A DNA stretch of 64,000 nucleotides from Microbispora rosea subsp. aerata (GTDB taxonomy: Bacteria > Actinomycetota > Actinomycetes > Streptosporangiales > Streptosporangiaceae). Positions 44,422-54,571 of the stretch are shown piece after piece; within the stretch, counting starts at the first letter, position 1, and every line of letters starts with the position of its first letter. The stretch is from positions 62,001 through 126,000 of the forward strand of contig NZ_BMPY01000006.1 in the NCBI RefSeq assembly GCF_014647835.1, written 5' to 3'. The notes under the pieces were generated by a model, which did not search any database, was not told the DNA's origin, and saw only the letters and a program-made list of their open reading frames with translations. Made by a program: the position numbers and the translations under genes.

Positions 44422-47400
44422 CCGCCGGTTTCCCCCACGGCCTCTTCGCGGGCCGCGATGAGCCGGGGCGCGGTGACCATGACGAGTCGAGCTGCGGCGC
44501 ACCGGGCCGGGAAGAGCCGTGGCGTGTTGCGAATCGCGACGTGGCACCCCGGTGTGCGCCGGGGCGTGGCGGGTCGAAGCGTGACGAGCTGGGTTGCGAT
44601 GCGGGGTGCACTGCGAACCGCGATGCGGCGCTCCGGAATGGGCCGGCGTGTGGCGAATCGAACCATGACGAGTCGAGCTGCGGCGCACCGGGCCGGGAAG
44701 AGCCATGGCGTCCTGTGAACGACGATGTGGCTGGTCGGAACGAGCTGGGACGTGGTGAAACGAACCACGATGAGTCGGCCCGAGACGAGCCGTGGCGTAC
44801 CGCAAACCGTGACGTGGCGGCCTGGTATGTGCCGGGGCGTGATGGGCCAGGCCGCGACGAGCTGGGCCGCGATGCGGGGTGCACTGCGAACCGTGACGTG
44901 GCGGCCCGGTGTGCGCCGGGGTGTGGTGGATCAAGCCGTGACGAGCCGGAGGAGGAGCCGTGGGGGCGTGACGAGCCGAGGCGTGGCAGGGTCGTCTCGG
45001 GTCCGGCGGCTCTGGCCGCTCCTGCGATGGCTTCCTGGCTCACGGCACTCATACTGCTCGGCTGTCCCGCCGTCGCCGGAGCCGGCGTGGCGCTGGCCGC
45101 GACTGTCGCGGGTGCCGTGACGTGGGCATGGGCCGTGGCGCGGCGCCGTAAGCACATGGCGGACCCAGATCGGTTACATGCCGGTGGGGAAGCCGCCGAT
45201 CCGAAGGGGGCGTTCGGGGCCGCCGTCAGGGTCATGTCGGCGGTGTTCGCGTCCGTGGCCGTAACCGCCACGGTGACGGCGTTCGCGGTCCACCGCGTGA
45301 CGACCGGACCGGTGCCGGACCTGGCCCGCCGTGGCCTCACGGTGACGGCCGAGGCCGAGATCACCGACGATCCGCGCATCCGTCCCCGTCAGGGCGGGGT
45401 CGCCCGGCGGGAGACGGCGGTCGTCCGGGCCCGGATGCGGCTGGTGACCATCGCCCGGGAACGGTACGCCGTCGATGCGCCCGTCGTGCTGCTCGGTCCG
45501 GCGGAGGGCTGGCGTCCGCTGCTGCCGAGCCAGCGGGTCCGGGTGCGCGGGCGGTTGAGCCCGGCCGAGTCGGGTGAGTCGGTCGCGGCCGTGATGCTCG
45601 TCCGGGGGCCGCCCGAGCCGATCGGCGCGCCTTCGGCGGTGCAGCGTGCTGCCGGGGCGCTGCGCGCGGGCCTGCGCGAGGCGAGTGAGGTGCTGCCGGA
45701 CGACCAGCGTGGGTTGTTGCCCGGCCTGGTCGTCGGCGACGTGTCACGCCTGGACGAGGAGGTCAGGCTCGACCTGACGACGGCGGGGCTTGGCCACTTG
45801 ACCGCCGTGTCCGGCACCAACTTGGCGATCGTGGCCGGTGCCGTGCTGATGCTGGGGCGCTTCGCCGGACTGCCCCTGGCGGTCCGGGCCGTTGTGGCGA
45901 TCGTCGCGATGATCGCGTTTTCGGTCGTGGCGAGACCGTCGCCGAGCGTGCTGCGGGCCCTCGTCATGGGGACCGTCGCGGCTGTGGCGCTCGGCACGGG
46001 CCGCAGCCGGGACGGGGTGGCCGCCTTGTCGGCGACCGTGCTCGGACTGGTGGTGTTCGATCCGGGACTGGCGAGGGAGTGGGGCTTCGCGCTGTCGGTG
46101 TTCGCGACCGGCGGCATCCTGATCCTCGCGCCTCGGTGGCGTGACCGTCTGGTGGCGCGGCGGGTGCCGCGGTTGTTCGCCGAGGCCCTGGCGGTGACCG
46201 CCGCGGCGCAGGCGGCGGTCACGCCGCTGCTGGTGCTGATGTCCGGGCGCCTCGATCTGGCCGCGATCCCGGCCAACCTGCTCGCGGAGCCTGCGGTCGC
46301 TCCCGCGACGGTGCTGGGCTTCGGGGCCGCCGTGATCGCGCCGGTGAGCATGGACCTGGCCCGGCTGCTGGTGCACCCGGCGGGGTGGGCCGTGGGCTGG
46401 ATCATCACGGTGGCGCGGTGGGCCGCGGACCTGCCGTTCGCCTCGGCGGAATGGTTCGGGGGAGTGGCGGGGGTCGCCGCGCTCGCGGCGGCGGCAGCCG
46501 TGGGGTGGTTCGTCCTGCGGGGCCGTGCCCGAAGACGCCTGGCGGCGGCGTTGGCGGCGGGAGCCCTGCTCGCCGCCCTCCTGGCCGTCCCGGTGACGTC
46601 GCCCTGGCCACCGCGAGGGTGGTTGCTGGTCGTCTGCGACGTCGGCCAGGGAGACGCCATAGCAGTGGCGGCCGGTCCGGGCCGCGCCGTGGTGGTGGAC
46701 GCCGGGCCGCAGCCTGGCCCCGCCGACAGGTGCCTGCGCGCTCTCGGAGTGCGGCAGGTGCCGCTCGTCGTCCTCACTCACCCTCACCTGGACCATGTCG
46801 GCGGCCTGCCGGGGGTGCTGCGCCGCCGGGCGGTGGGAGCGGTGGTCGTCAGCCCGGGCCGCGTGCCGGAAAGCGAGGCAGGCCGGGTCTCCGCGCAACT
46901 CGGCACGGCCCGCATCCCGGAGTGGCGGGCGGTCCCGGGTATGCGGTGGCGGTTCGGACCAAGCGAGATCACCGTGCTCGCCCCCGAGCCCGGCGTGACG
47001 CCGCAGGGCCGAGGCGAGGGGGCGACGGCCAACAACGCCAGCGTCGTGCTGCTGGTCCGCTGGTACGGCCCGCCCACGTCACCACACCACCCACCGCTGG
47101 CGAACAACGCCTCTCCGGCGGGTGGCGTCCCGCCCGTCGAGTACAACGCTTCGCCCACGGTGCGCGGCATCCCGCCCACGGCGAATGGCGCCCCGGCTAT
47201 GGGAAACGGCGGTCCGCCCACGGCGCACGACGGTCCGGGAGTGATGTACGGCGGCGCGCGCATGGCAAATGGCGACTCCGCCACGATGCACGGCGTCCCG
47301 CTCATGGCGTACGGCGGTTCGGCCACGGCGCGTGGAGTCATGGCCACGGTCCACGGCGATTCAGTCATGGTGAGTGGCGAATCGGCCTCGGTGAACCGTT

Positions 47401-47891
47401 TCACGCCCATGGCGAATGGCGGTCCGGCTATGGACCCGGCTGTGGTGGGTGGTGCGGCTATGGCACCGAGTGCGCGCACCGTGCCTGGAGTGCCCGGGGC
47501 GCTCACCGTGCCGGAGACGCAGGGACCGCCGTCCGGAGCATCGGCTGGGCCGCAGCCGGCGTCCGGGCCGATCTTGGGAGCGGCCCTGCTCGCCGGGGAC
47601 CTGGAGACGGAGGCGCAGGAAGCCCTGCTGCGGCGTGGTGTGCCGCCGGTCGACGTGCTGAAGGTCGCCCACCACGGGTCGCCGAGACAGGCGGCGGCCT
47701 TTCTCGCCGCCACGGGAGCGCGGGCCGCCCTGATCAGCGTCGGCGAGAAGAACGACTACGGGCATCCCGCCCCGCTGACGCTGAGCCGCCTGCGCCGGCT
47801 CGGCATGCGACCGTACCGCACCGATCTGTCCGGAGACATCGCCGTCGTCGCCGATCACGACCACCTCGCCGTGGTCGTACGGGGCAAATAG
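44418..47891 (+). CDS. comEC: ComEC/Rec2-type DNA channel protein with two repeat expansions
   Basis: A 1157-residue protein. Residues ~1-195 are a hydrophilic Asp/Glu/Arg/Gly/Cys-rich repeat region absent from normal ComEC. Competence-domain TMs follow (ASWLTALILLGCPAVAGAGV onward) with the family motifs LGHLTAVSGTNLAIVAG and SPSVLRALVMG. The C-terminal metallo-hydrolase has LTHPHLDHVGGLPG and AHHGSPRQ, but between VLLVRWYG and AALLAGDLE, where homologs have a few residues, ~165 residues of heptad-like repeats (MANGGPA, TMHGVPL) are inserted. All metal ligands seem retained. The family moves single-stranded DNA across the membrane. Whether this organism takes up DNA is unknown. Confidence 0.9.
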   Translation: MTAGFPHGLFAGRDEPGRGDHDESSCGAPGREEPWRVANRDVAPRCAPGRGGSKRDELGCDAGCTANRDAALRNGPACGESNHDESSCGAPGREEPWRPVNDDVAGRNELGRGETNHDESARDEPWRTANRDVAAWYVPGRDGPGRDELGRDAGCTANRDVAARCAPGCGGSSRDEPEEEPWGRDEPRRGRVVSGPAALAAPAMASWLTALILLGCPAVAGAGVALAATVAGAVTWAWAVARRRKHMADPDRLHAGGEAADPKGAFGAAVRVMSAVFASVAVTATVTAFAVHRVTTGPVPDLARRGLTVTAEAEITDDPRIRPRQGGVARRETAVVRARMRLVTIARERYAVDAPVVLLGPAEGWRPLLPSQRVRVRGRLSPAESGESVAAVMLVRGPPEPIGAPSAVQRAAGALRAGLREASEVLPDDQRGLLPGLVVGDVSRLDEEVRLDLTTAGLGHLTAVSGTNLAIVAGAVLMLGRFAGLPLAVRAVVAIVAMIAFSVVARPSPSVLRALVMGTVAAVALGTGRSRDGVAALSATVLGLVVFDPGLAREWGFALSVFATGGILILAPRWRDRLVARRVPRLFAEALAVTAAAQAAVTPLLVLMSGRLDLAAIPANLLAEPAVAPATVLGFGAAVIAPVSMDLARLLVHPAGWAVGWIITVARWAADLPFASAEWFGGVAGVAALAAAAAVGWFVLRGRARRRLAAALAAGALLAALLAVPVTSPWPPRGWLLVVCDVGQGDAIAVAAGPGRAVVVDAGPQPGPADRCLRALGVRQVPLVVLTHPHLDHVGGLPGVLRRRAVGAVVVSPGRVPESEAGRVSAQLGTARIPEWRAVPGMRWRFGPSEITVLAPEPGVTPQGRGEGATANNASVVLLVRWYGPPTSPHHPPLANNASPAGGVPPVEYNASPTVRGIPPTANGAPAMGNGGPPTAHDGPGVMYGGARMANGDSATMHGVPLMAYGGSATARGVMATVHGDSVMVSGESASVNRFTPMANGGPAMDPAVVGGAAMAPSARTVPGVPGALTVPETQGPPSGASAGPQPASGPILGAALLAGDLETEAQEALLRRGVPPVDVLKVAHHGSPRQAAAFLAATGARAALISVGEKNDYGHPAPLTLSRLRRLGMRPYRTDLSGDIAVVADHDHLAVVVRGK
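44440..44990. repeat. Repeat expansion in comEC N-terminus
   Basis: Higher-order repeats: accatgacgagtcgagctgc-type segments start at 44476 and 44662 (186 bp apart), and gacgagctggg-gcgatgcgg at 44583 and 44856 (273 bp). Both offsets are multiples of three. Encoded motifs are HDESSCGAPGREEPW and DELG-DAGCTANRD. Confidence 0.85.
47110..47460. repeat. 21-bp minisatellite in comEC metallo-hydrolase domain
   Basis: About 13 diverged 21-bp units encode a seven-residue pattern (M/T)-x-(N/H/Y)-G-(G/D/V)-(P/S)-(A/P), e.g. TANGAPA, MGNGGPP, MANGDSA, MAYGGSA, TVHGDSV, MANGGPA. The frame is kept throughout. Confidence 0.88.
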
Positions 47892-48059
47892 GGACCGGCT
47901 CGTGCGGCGCCACGGTGCCCGGCCGGGCCGCTCGCTCGCGCCGCTACCGGTGGGCCGCCGGGCGTGGGCCGGCGGCCATCACCGCGCCGGCGGGGGGTGG
48001 TGGTGCCTGGGGCGGCGGTCGATGTGCCGTGGCCGCATCGGCGTGGCATGCTGCGTGAC

Positions 48060-49025
48060 ATGGCGAACCCAGCACCCGTGACCCTGGTCGTCGGCGACGA
48101 GGAGTTCCTGGCCGATCGCGCCGTCAGCTCCGTCGTGGCGGCGGTACGCGCCGAGGACCCGGGGGCGGAGCTGCACGATCTTCAGGGGAGCAAGGTGGAG
48201 CCGGGGGAGCTGACCGGGCTCGCCTCTCCCTCGTTGTTCGGCGATCGGTCGATCATCGTGATCCGCGGGGCGCAGGACCTCGCCAAGGACGTGATCGCCG
48301 AGATCGTGAAATACACCGCCCATCCGGCCGACGACACGGTGCTGGTGCTCGTCCACCCCGGCGGCGTCAAGGGGAAGGCGCTGGTGGACGGTGTCAAGAA
48401 GGCGGGCGCCGACGTCGTCACCGTGGCCAAGCCCACCAAGGCGGGTGAGCGGCTCGACTTCATCAAGGCCGAGGTGCGCAGGGAGGGCCGGACGATCTCT
48501 CCGGCCGCCGCCCAGGCGCTGCTCGACGCCGTCGGCAGCGACCTGCGCGAGCTGGCGGCCGCGTGCAGTCAGCTCGTCTTCGACACCGAGGGCAAGAACA
48601 TCGACGAGGCGGCCGTCGCGAAGTACTACCGGGGACGCGCGGAGGTCAGCGGCTTCACGATCGCCGACCTGGCGATCGAGGGCCGGTTGGGGGAGGCGCT
48701 GGAGCAGGTCCGATGGGCCCTCGCCACCGGCGTGGCGCCGGTGCTGATCGTCAGCGCGCTGGCGGGGGGCCTGCGTTCGCTCGCCAAGGTGGGGGGAGCG
48801 CCCCGCAATCTGCGCGGTGGCCAGCTCGCGAGCCATGTGGGCATGCCGCCGTGGAAGATCGACCGGGTGAAGCGCCAGCTGGCCGGGTGGGGGCCGGAGG
48901 CGATCTCCGCCGCCCTGCAGGCCGTGGCCACCGCCGACGAGCAGGTCAAGGGCGGCGGCACCGACCCGGCGTACGCACTGGAGAAGGCCGTCCACACGAT
49001 CGTGACCAGCCGAAACAAGCACTGA
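48060..49025 (+). CDS. holA: DNA polymerase III subunit delta
   Basis: A 321-residue clamp-loader subunit from the ATG at 48060 (MANPAPVTLVVGDEEFLADR). Domain 1 includes the beta-clamp contact region (ELTGLASPSLFGDRSIIVIR); the AAA+-like domain 2 and C-terminal collar (PWKIDRVKRQLAGWGPEAIS) follow. It is about 170 bp after comEC, the standard actinobacterial order comEA-comEC-holA-rpsT. Confidence 0.92.
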   Translation: MANPAPVTLVVGDEEFLADRAVSSVVAAVRAEDPGAELHDLQGSKVEPGELTGLASPSLFGDRSIIVIRGAQDLAKDVIAEIVKYTAHPADDTVLVLVHPGGVKGKALVDGVKKAGADVVTVAKPTKAGERLDFIKAEVRREGRTISPAAAQALLDAVGSDLRELAAACSQLVFDTEGKNIDEAAVAKYYRGRAEVSGFTIADLAIEGRLGEALEQVRWALATGVAPVLIVSALAGGLRSLAKVGGAPRNLRGGQLASHVGMPPWKIDRVKRQLAGWGPEAISAALQAVATADEQVKGGGTDPAYALEKAVHTIVTSRNKH

Positions 49026-49242
49026 CCCGGCGCTTGGAGCGTCACGGAACCGGGAGCCGGCCGGCGGCGTAATAGATCAGTGCTCACGCCTCGTGCTTCT
49101 GCTCCCCGCGCCTGGGCCGCTCGAGTCCTGGGGTCAGATCGTGCCCTCACCGGTGGTCGGGAGCCCTGATCGCTGCTGGAATGTCGTGCCCCGCTGCCTC
49201 ACTCGGAGATCGAATCTGCCCGACCGGCCCCGGTGGCTCCCA

Positions 49243-49539
49243 TCAGGCGTGGCCGGGGTTTTCCATGCGAAGCAGCATCCGCTTGAGCAGCGGCGCGAGG
49301 ATCTCCTGATCGTCCGGTCCCAGGACGCCCACCATCGCGTCCTCGACCTCGCCGCGCAGGCCCATCGCCTTGAGCCAGATCGCGCGGCCCTCGCTCGTCA
49401 GCTCCACGTCCACCCGGCGGCGGTCCTCCACGCTGCGGATGCGCCGGATGAGCCCCGCCTTCTCCAGGGTGTCCAGGCGGCCCGTCATGCCGGCGGGGGA
49501 GACCTTCAGCTCGGCGGCGAACGCGATCACTTCCTCCAC
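49243..49539 (-). pseudogene. MarR-family regulator, 5' half deleted
   Basis: The last ~99 codons of a MarR regulator: recognition helix region AAELKVSPAGMTGRLDTLEK, AGLIRRIRSVEDRRRVDVEL (wing) and a C-terminal dimerisation helix to a normal stop at 49243. Upstream of about 49540 the frame becomes antisense to an MFS gene, so the first ~50 residues are missing. Together with the divergent MFS remnant it shows a deletion that removed both 5' ends and their promoters. Confidence 0.8.
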
Positions 49540-50163
49540 GACCTGCGGGAAGGGTGGCGCGAGGCGCGGCGGCACCGGTGGTTCCTGATCGGCGTGGCCG
49601 GCCACGGCGTCTGGCACCTCGGGGCGGGCGTCCTGCTGACCCTCGGTCCCGTCGTCGCCGTACGCAGCCTGGGAGGGGAGTCGGTCTGGGTGGTCGTCGC
49701 GCAGGCGGGGACGGTGGCGACGGTGCTCGGCGTCTTCGCGGCCCCCAGGCTGCCGATCCGGCGGCCCCTCGCCGTGGCGGCGGTCGGCGCCGCGGCCTAC
49801 GCGTGCCCGCTCGCCGCGTTCGCGTTCCCCACCGCGTTGCCCGCTCCGGCCGTGGTGGTGACCGCCGCGTACGTCGTCGCGATGCTGGGCGTGGGGATGC
49901 TGACGCCGCTGTGGGAGACGGTGGTGCAGCAGCGTGTGGAGCCGCAGGCCCTCGGCCGCGTGGACTCGTTCGACGCCTTGATCTCCTTCGCGGCGCGGCC
50001 CCTCGGGCTCGCGGCGGCCGCGCCGGTCGCCGCCTGGGCCGGCGCCGCGGCTCCGCTGCTCACGGCGGCGGCGCTGGTGGCCGTGGTCAACCTGGCCGTG
50101 CTCGCCCTGCCCGAGGTCCGGCGGCGTACGGCGGAGGGGACGGCGCAGCCCGTGCCCGCCTGA
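49540..50163 (+). pseudogene. MFS transporter, N-terminal half deleted
   Basis: The last ~207 codons of a major facilitator: the central cytoplasmic loop (DLREGWREARRHRW) followed by about six TM helices (FLIGVAGHGVWHLGAGVLLT, VWVVVAQAGTVATVLGVFAA, LISFAARPLGLAAAAPVAAW, LLTAAALVAVVNLAVLALPE). No start codon or first six helices exist; the sequence before 49540 is the antisense of marR. It cannot make a working transporter. Confidence 0.8.
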
Positions 50164-50249
50164 CGTCCGCAGCCCGGCTCCGAACGGCGGGCGGCTGCGT
50201 CGCGCCGCGCCGCCGCCGGGCACACCAAACGGCGGCGGACACGCGAAAA

Positions 50250-50280
50250 CGCCGCATCCCCCGAGAGGGGAGATGCGGCG
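50250..50280 (-). terminator. rpsT intrinsic terminator
   Basis: On the minus strand, CGCCGCATC pairs with GATGCGGCG, with inner C4/G4 pairing and GAGA-type loop, directly followed by TTTT. It starts 16 bp after the rpsT stop. Confidence 0.85.
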
Positions 50281-50295
50281 CGCGTGGTGCCTGAA

Positions 50296-50568
50296 CTACT
50301 TGGCGGCCTGCAGGGCGGCGGCGCGCTTGGCGATCGCCGACTTCCGGTTGGCGGCCTGGTTCTTGTGAATGACGCCCTTGCTGACGGCCTTGTCGAGCTG
50401 CCGGGACGCGGCCTTGAGCGCGACGAGGGCCTCGTCGACGTTGCCCTGGTCGGCGGCCTCGCGGAACTTGCGGACCGCGGTCTTCAGGGACGACTTGATG
50501 GCCTTGTTGCGCAGCCGGCGCTTCTCGTTCTGCCGGTTGCGCTTGATCTGGGACTTGATGTTCGCCAC
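50296..50568 (-). CDS. rpsT: 30S ribosomal protein S20
   Basis: A 90-residue, strongly basic helical protein from a GTG ([20 protein letters not shown]), a complete S20 with [14 protein letters not shown] and the tail [20 protein letters not shown]. It binds 16S rRNA early in 30S assembly. It is transcribed opposite to holA and lepA and ends in a clear terminator. Confidence 0.96.
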   Translation of the reverse strand: MANIKSQIKRNRQNEKRRLRNKAIKSSLKTAVRKFREAADQGNVDEALVALKAASRQLDKAVSKGVIHKNQAANRKSAIAKRAAALQAAK

Positions 50569-50677
50569 GAAGAAAGCCTCAGTGTTAAGTCTTGGTCGGA
50601 TGGGGCGCGCGGGCTGGTGAGAGGGCGCGCCACACGCAGTTGGACAGGATACCAACAGCCCATGCCGCCGCTCAAAT

Positions 50678-51781
50678 TCACGACGACGGGCCGCCCCGCT
50701 CATGGTATCGCGGCACGGCCGCCGCGGTCCGCACATCGGACCGCCCGCCCGGCGGCTCCACCTTGCCTCCGGCGCCGCCGCGCACCCAGGCCCGCCCGTA
50801 CTCCCGCCAGTCCTCCTCCGTCGCCGCGAAGTCGACGTACAGGGCCAGGCCGAACTCGGTGCGCGGCCCGTGGTCGCTGAGCGCGAGCCGCGCGCCCTCG
50901 GCGGCGGCCTCGACGCTCTCGGCCCAGTCGCCGTACCAGACACCGTGGTCGTGGTACGCCGGAGCTCCGATGAGCAGGGTCTTGTCCTCGGGCACCAGGT
51001 CGAGGGCGAGCGTGGCCTGCCGTGCGACGTGGCCGCCGTAAAGGGAGGTGAGCGGCAACCACGAGTCGTACGTCATGATCGCCACCTGGTCGGTGAGGTC
51101 CACCACCTGGCGGAAGTAGTCCGGGGTCCAATACTTGTCGTGGCCGATCGCCAGGGCGGTGGGGGCGCGCAGGCCGGACAGCGGCTCGATCTGCTGGGTG
51201 GCGACCGACAGCAGTCGGTCGCCGATGACCGCGCGCGTGTCCCGCAGCACGCTGAGGAACGGCCCGTCCCCGTCGGAGACGGGTTCGAAGTCGTAGTGGA
51301 TTCCGTCGAACCCGAGGGCGACCAGGTCTTTCGCGCCCGCCACGACGCGGGCCCGTGCCGCCGGGTCGGCCAGGCTCAGGTGAGGTTTGCCGTTGTCGTC
51401 AACCGTCTGGCCGAGCCAGGCCGACACCCGTACATCCGGCACGTGCTTCCGCCACCATTTCAGGAAATTTCCGGCGTTGGGGTAGCGGTCGGGCGGCAAG
51501 GTCCCGTCGTATGTGAACGGCCCGCTGTGGACGTACACGTCCCTGATCCCGCTCGCGCCCAGCCGTACGGCGAGGGCCCGCACGTCGGCCTCGGTGCGGC
51601 GGCCGTCCACCCAGGCGTGGCCCAGCCACAGGGCGTCGCGGCCCGTCGTCCCGGCCCAGTCGGCGGGCGTCCCGGCGTACTGCAGGCGCAGCGCGGCGGC
51701 GGCCGCGAGGCCGAGCACGAGCGGCACGGCCGCGACGACGGCGAACAATCGAACGACTCGTCTGGTGGTCAAGGCAAGCAC
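50678..51781 (-). CDS. GH18-like (chitinase-fold) membrane-anchored protein
   Basis: A 367-residue protein from a GTG at 51781 (start uncertain; longer forms would overlap lepA). An N-terminal TM ([20 protein letters not shown]) acts as signal anchor. The TIM barrel has [20 protein letters not shown], then [17 protein letters not shown], matching the GH18 acid-bearing strand (DxxxxDFE), plus [20 protein letters not shown] and [12 protein letters not shown]. The catalytic Glu is present. The substrate is unknown; it differs from the secreted chitinase at 57569. Confidence 0.75.
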   Translation of the reverse strand: MLALTTRRVVRLFAVVAAVPLVLGLAAAAALRLQYAGTPADWAGTTGRDALWLGHAWVDGRRTEADVRALAVRLGASGIRDVYVHSGPFTYDGTLPPDRYPNAGNFLKWWRKHVPDVRVSAWLGQTVDDNGKPHLSLADPAARARVVAGAKDLVALGFDGIHYDFEPVSDGDGPFLSVLRDTRAVIGDRLLSVATQQIEPLSGLRAPTALAIGHDKYWTPDYFRQVVDLTDQVAIMTYDSWLPLTSLYGGHVARQATLALDLVPEDKTLLIGAPAYHDHGVWYGDWAESVEAAAEGARLALSDHGPRTEFGLALYVDFAATEEDWREYGRAWVRGGAGGKVEPPGGRSDVRTAAAVPRYHERGGPSS

Positions 51782-51887
51782 CCGGACATGCCACCATGGA
51801 GGGTGGCTGGTCCGCCAGCCTCGGGAGGGCCCGCCGAGGGAGACGAGGGTGGCCCGATCGACCAGCAGTCCCAACCTTGTTTGAACC

Positions 51888-53729
<1,842 letters not shown>

Positions 53730-53794
53730 TCCGATTCGTTGACTACAACTTAATAGGATCGCGGGGAAACATGACCATCCGTTAACGTTTGGTC

Positions 53795-54442
53795 ATGCAC
53801 ATCCTCTCTGTGAACGTGGGCAGGGCCGTCGACGCCGAGTGGGCCGGAAACCTGAAGCGTACGGCGATCGACAAGCGGAGGGCCGAGGGCCGGGTGGCCG
53901 TGCTCGAGAACGGCCTGGCGGGCGACGAGCGCGCCGACGTCGACAACCACGGTCACCCGGATCAGGCGGTGTACGCCTACGCCCGAGAGGACTACGACTG
54001 GTGGGAGCCCCGCCTGGGCCGGAGCCTGCGCGACGGCCGGTTCGGCGAGAACCTCACGACGTACGGGGCCGACCTGACCAACGCGTTCCTCGGCGAACGG
54101 TGGCGGGTCGGCACGGCCGTCCTGGAGGTCACCTATCCCCGCATCCCGTGCGTGGTGTTCCGCAACTGGCTGGACGAGCAGGGCTGGGTGAAGCGCTTCA
54201 CCGAGGCCGAGCGTCCCGGGGCGTACTTCCGGGTGGTCGAGCTGGGCGAGCTCGGCGCCGGCGATGAAATCGAGGTGCTCTACCGGCCTTCGGACGGCGT
54301 GACGATCGCGGAGTCGTTCCGGGCCTACCACGGCGACGCCGAGCTGTTGCTGCGGATCCTCGACATCCCCGGCCGCAGCGACAAATGGGACAAGGTCGCC
54401 AAGCGCGTGCTCGGAGACCGCGCCGGCGCGGTCGCGTCCTGA
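53795..54442 (+). CDS. MOSC domain-containing protein (YiiM-like)
   Basis: A 215-residue cytoplasmic protein from the ATG at 53795. MOSC landmarks: SVNVGRAVDAEWAG, GLAGDERADVDNHGHPDQAV, FGENLTTYGADL and the conserved cysteine in YPRIPCVVFRNWL. YiiM-like proteins reduce or detoxify N-hydroxylated substrates by binding molybdenum cofactor. It stands between lepA and the accessory genes, at the start of an insertion relative to the usual lepA-hemW order. Confidence 0.88.
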   Translation: MHILSVNVGRAVDAEWAGNLKRTAIDKRRAEGRVAVLENGLAGDERADVDNHGHPDQAVYAYAREDYDWWEPRLGRSLRDGRFGENLTTYGADLTNAFLGERWRVGTAVLEVTYPRIPCVVFRNWLDEQGWVKRFTEAERPGAYFRVVELGELGAGDEIEVLYRPSDGVTIAESFRAYHGDAELLLRILDIPGRSDKWDKVAKRVLGDRAGAVAS

Positions 54443-54571
54443 TCACGAACCGCCCGCTCCGGCCGCGCGGCGATCTACCGTGGCCGTACGAGGCGGCTCG
54501 CGGGTCTGATCGTGCCCGGGCCGGCAGGCGGGGCGAGCGGAGGAGCAGTACGGGAGTTCACGGGAGTCCGG

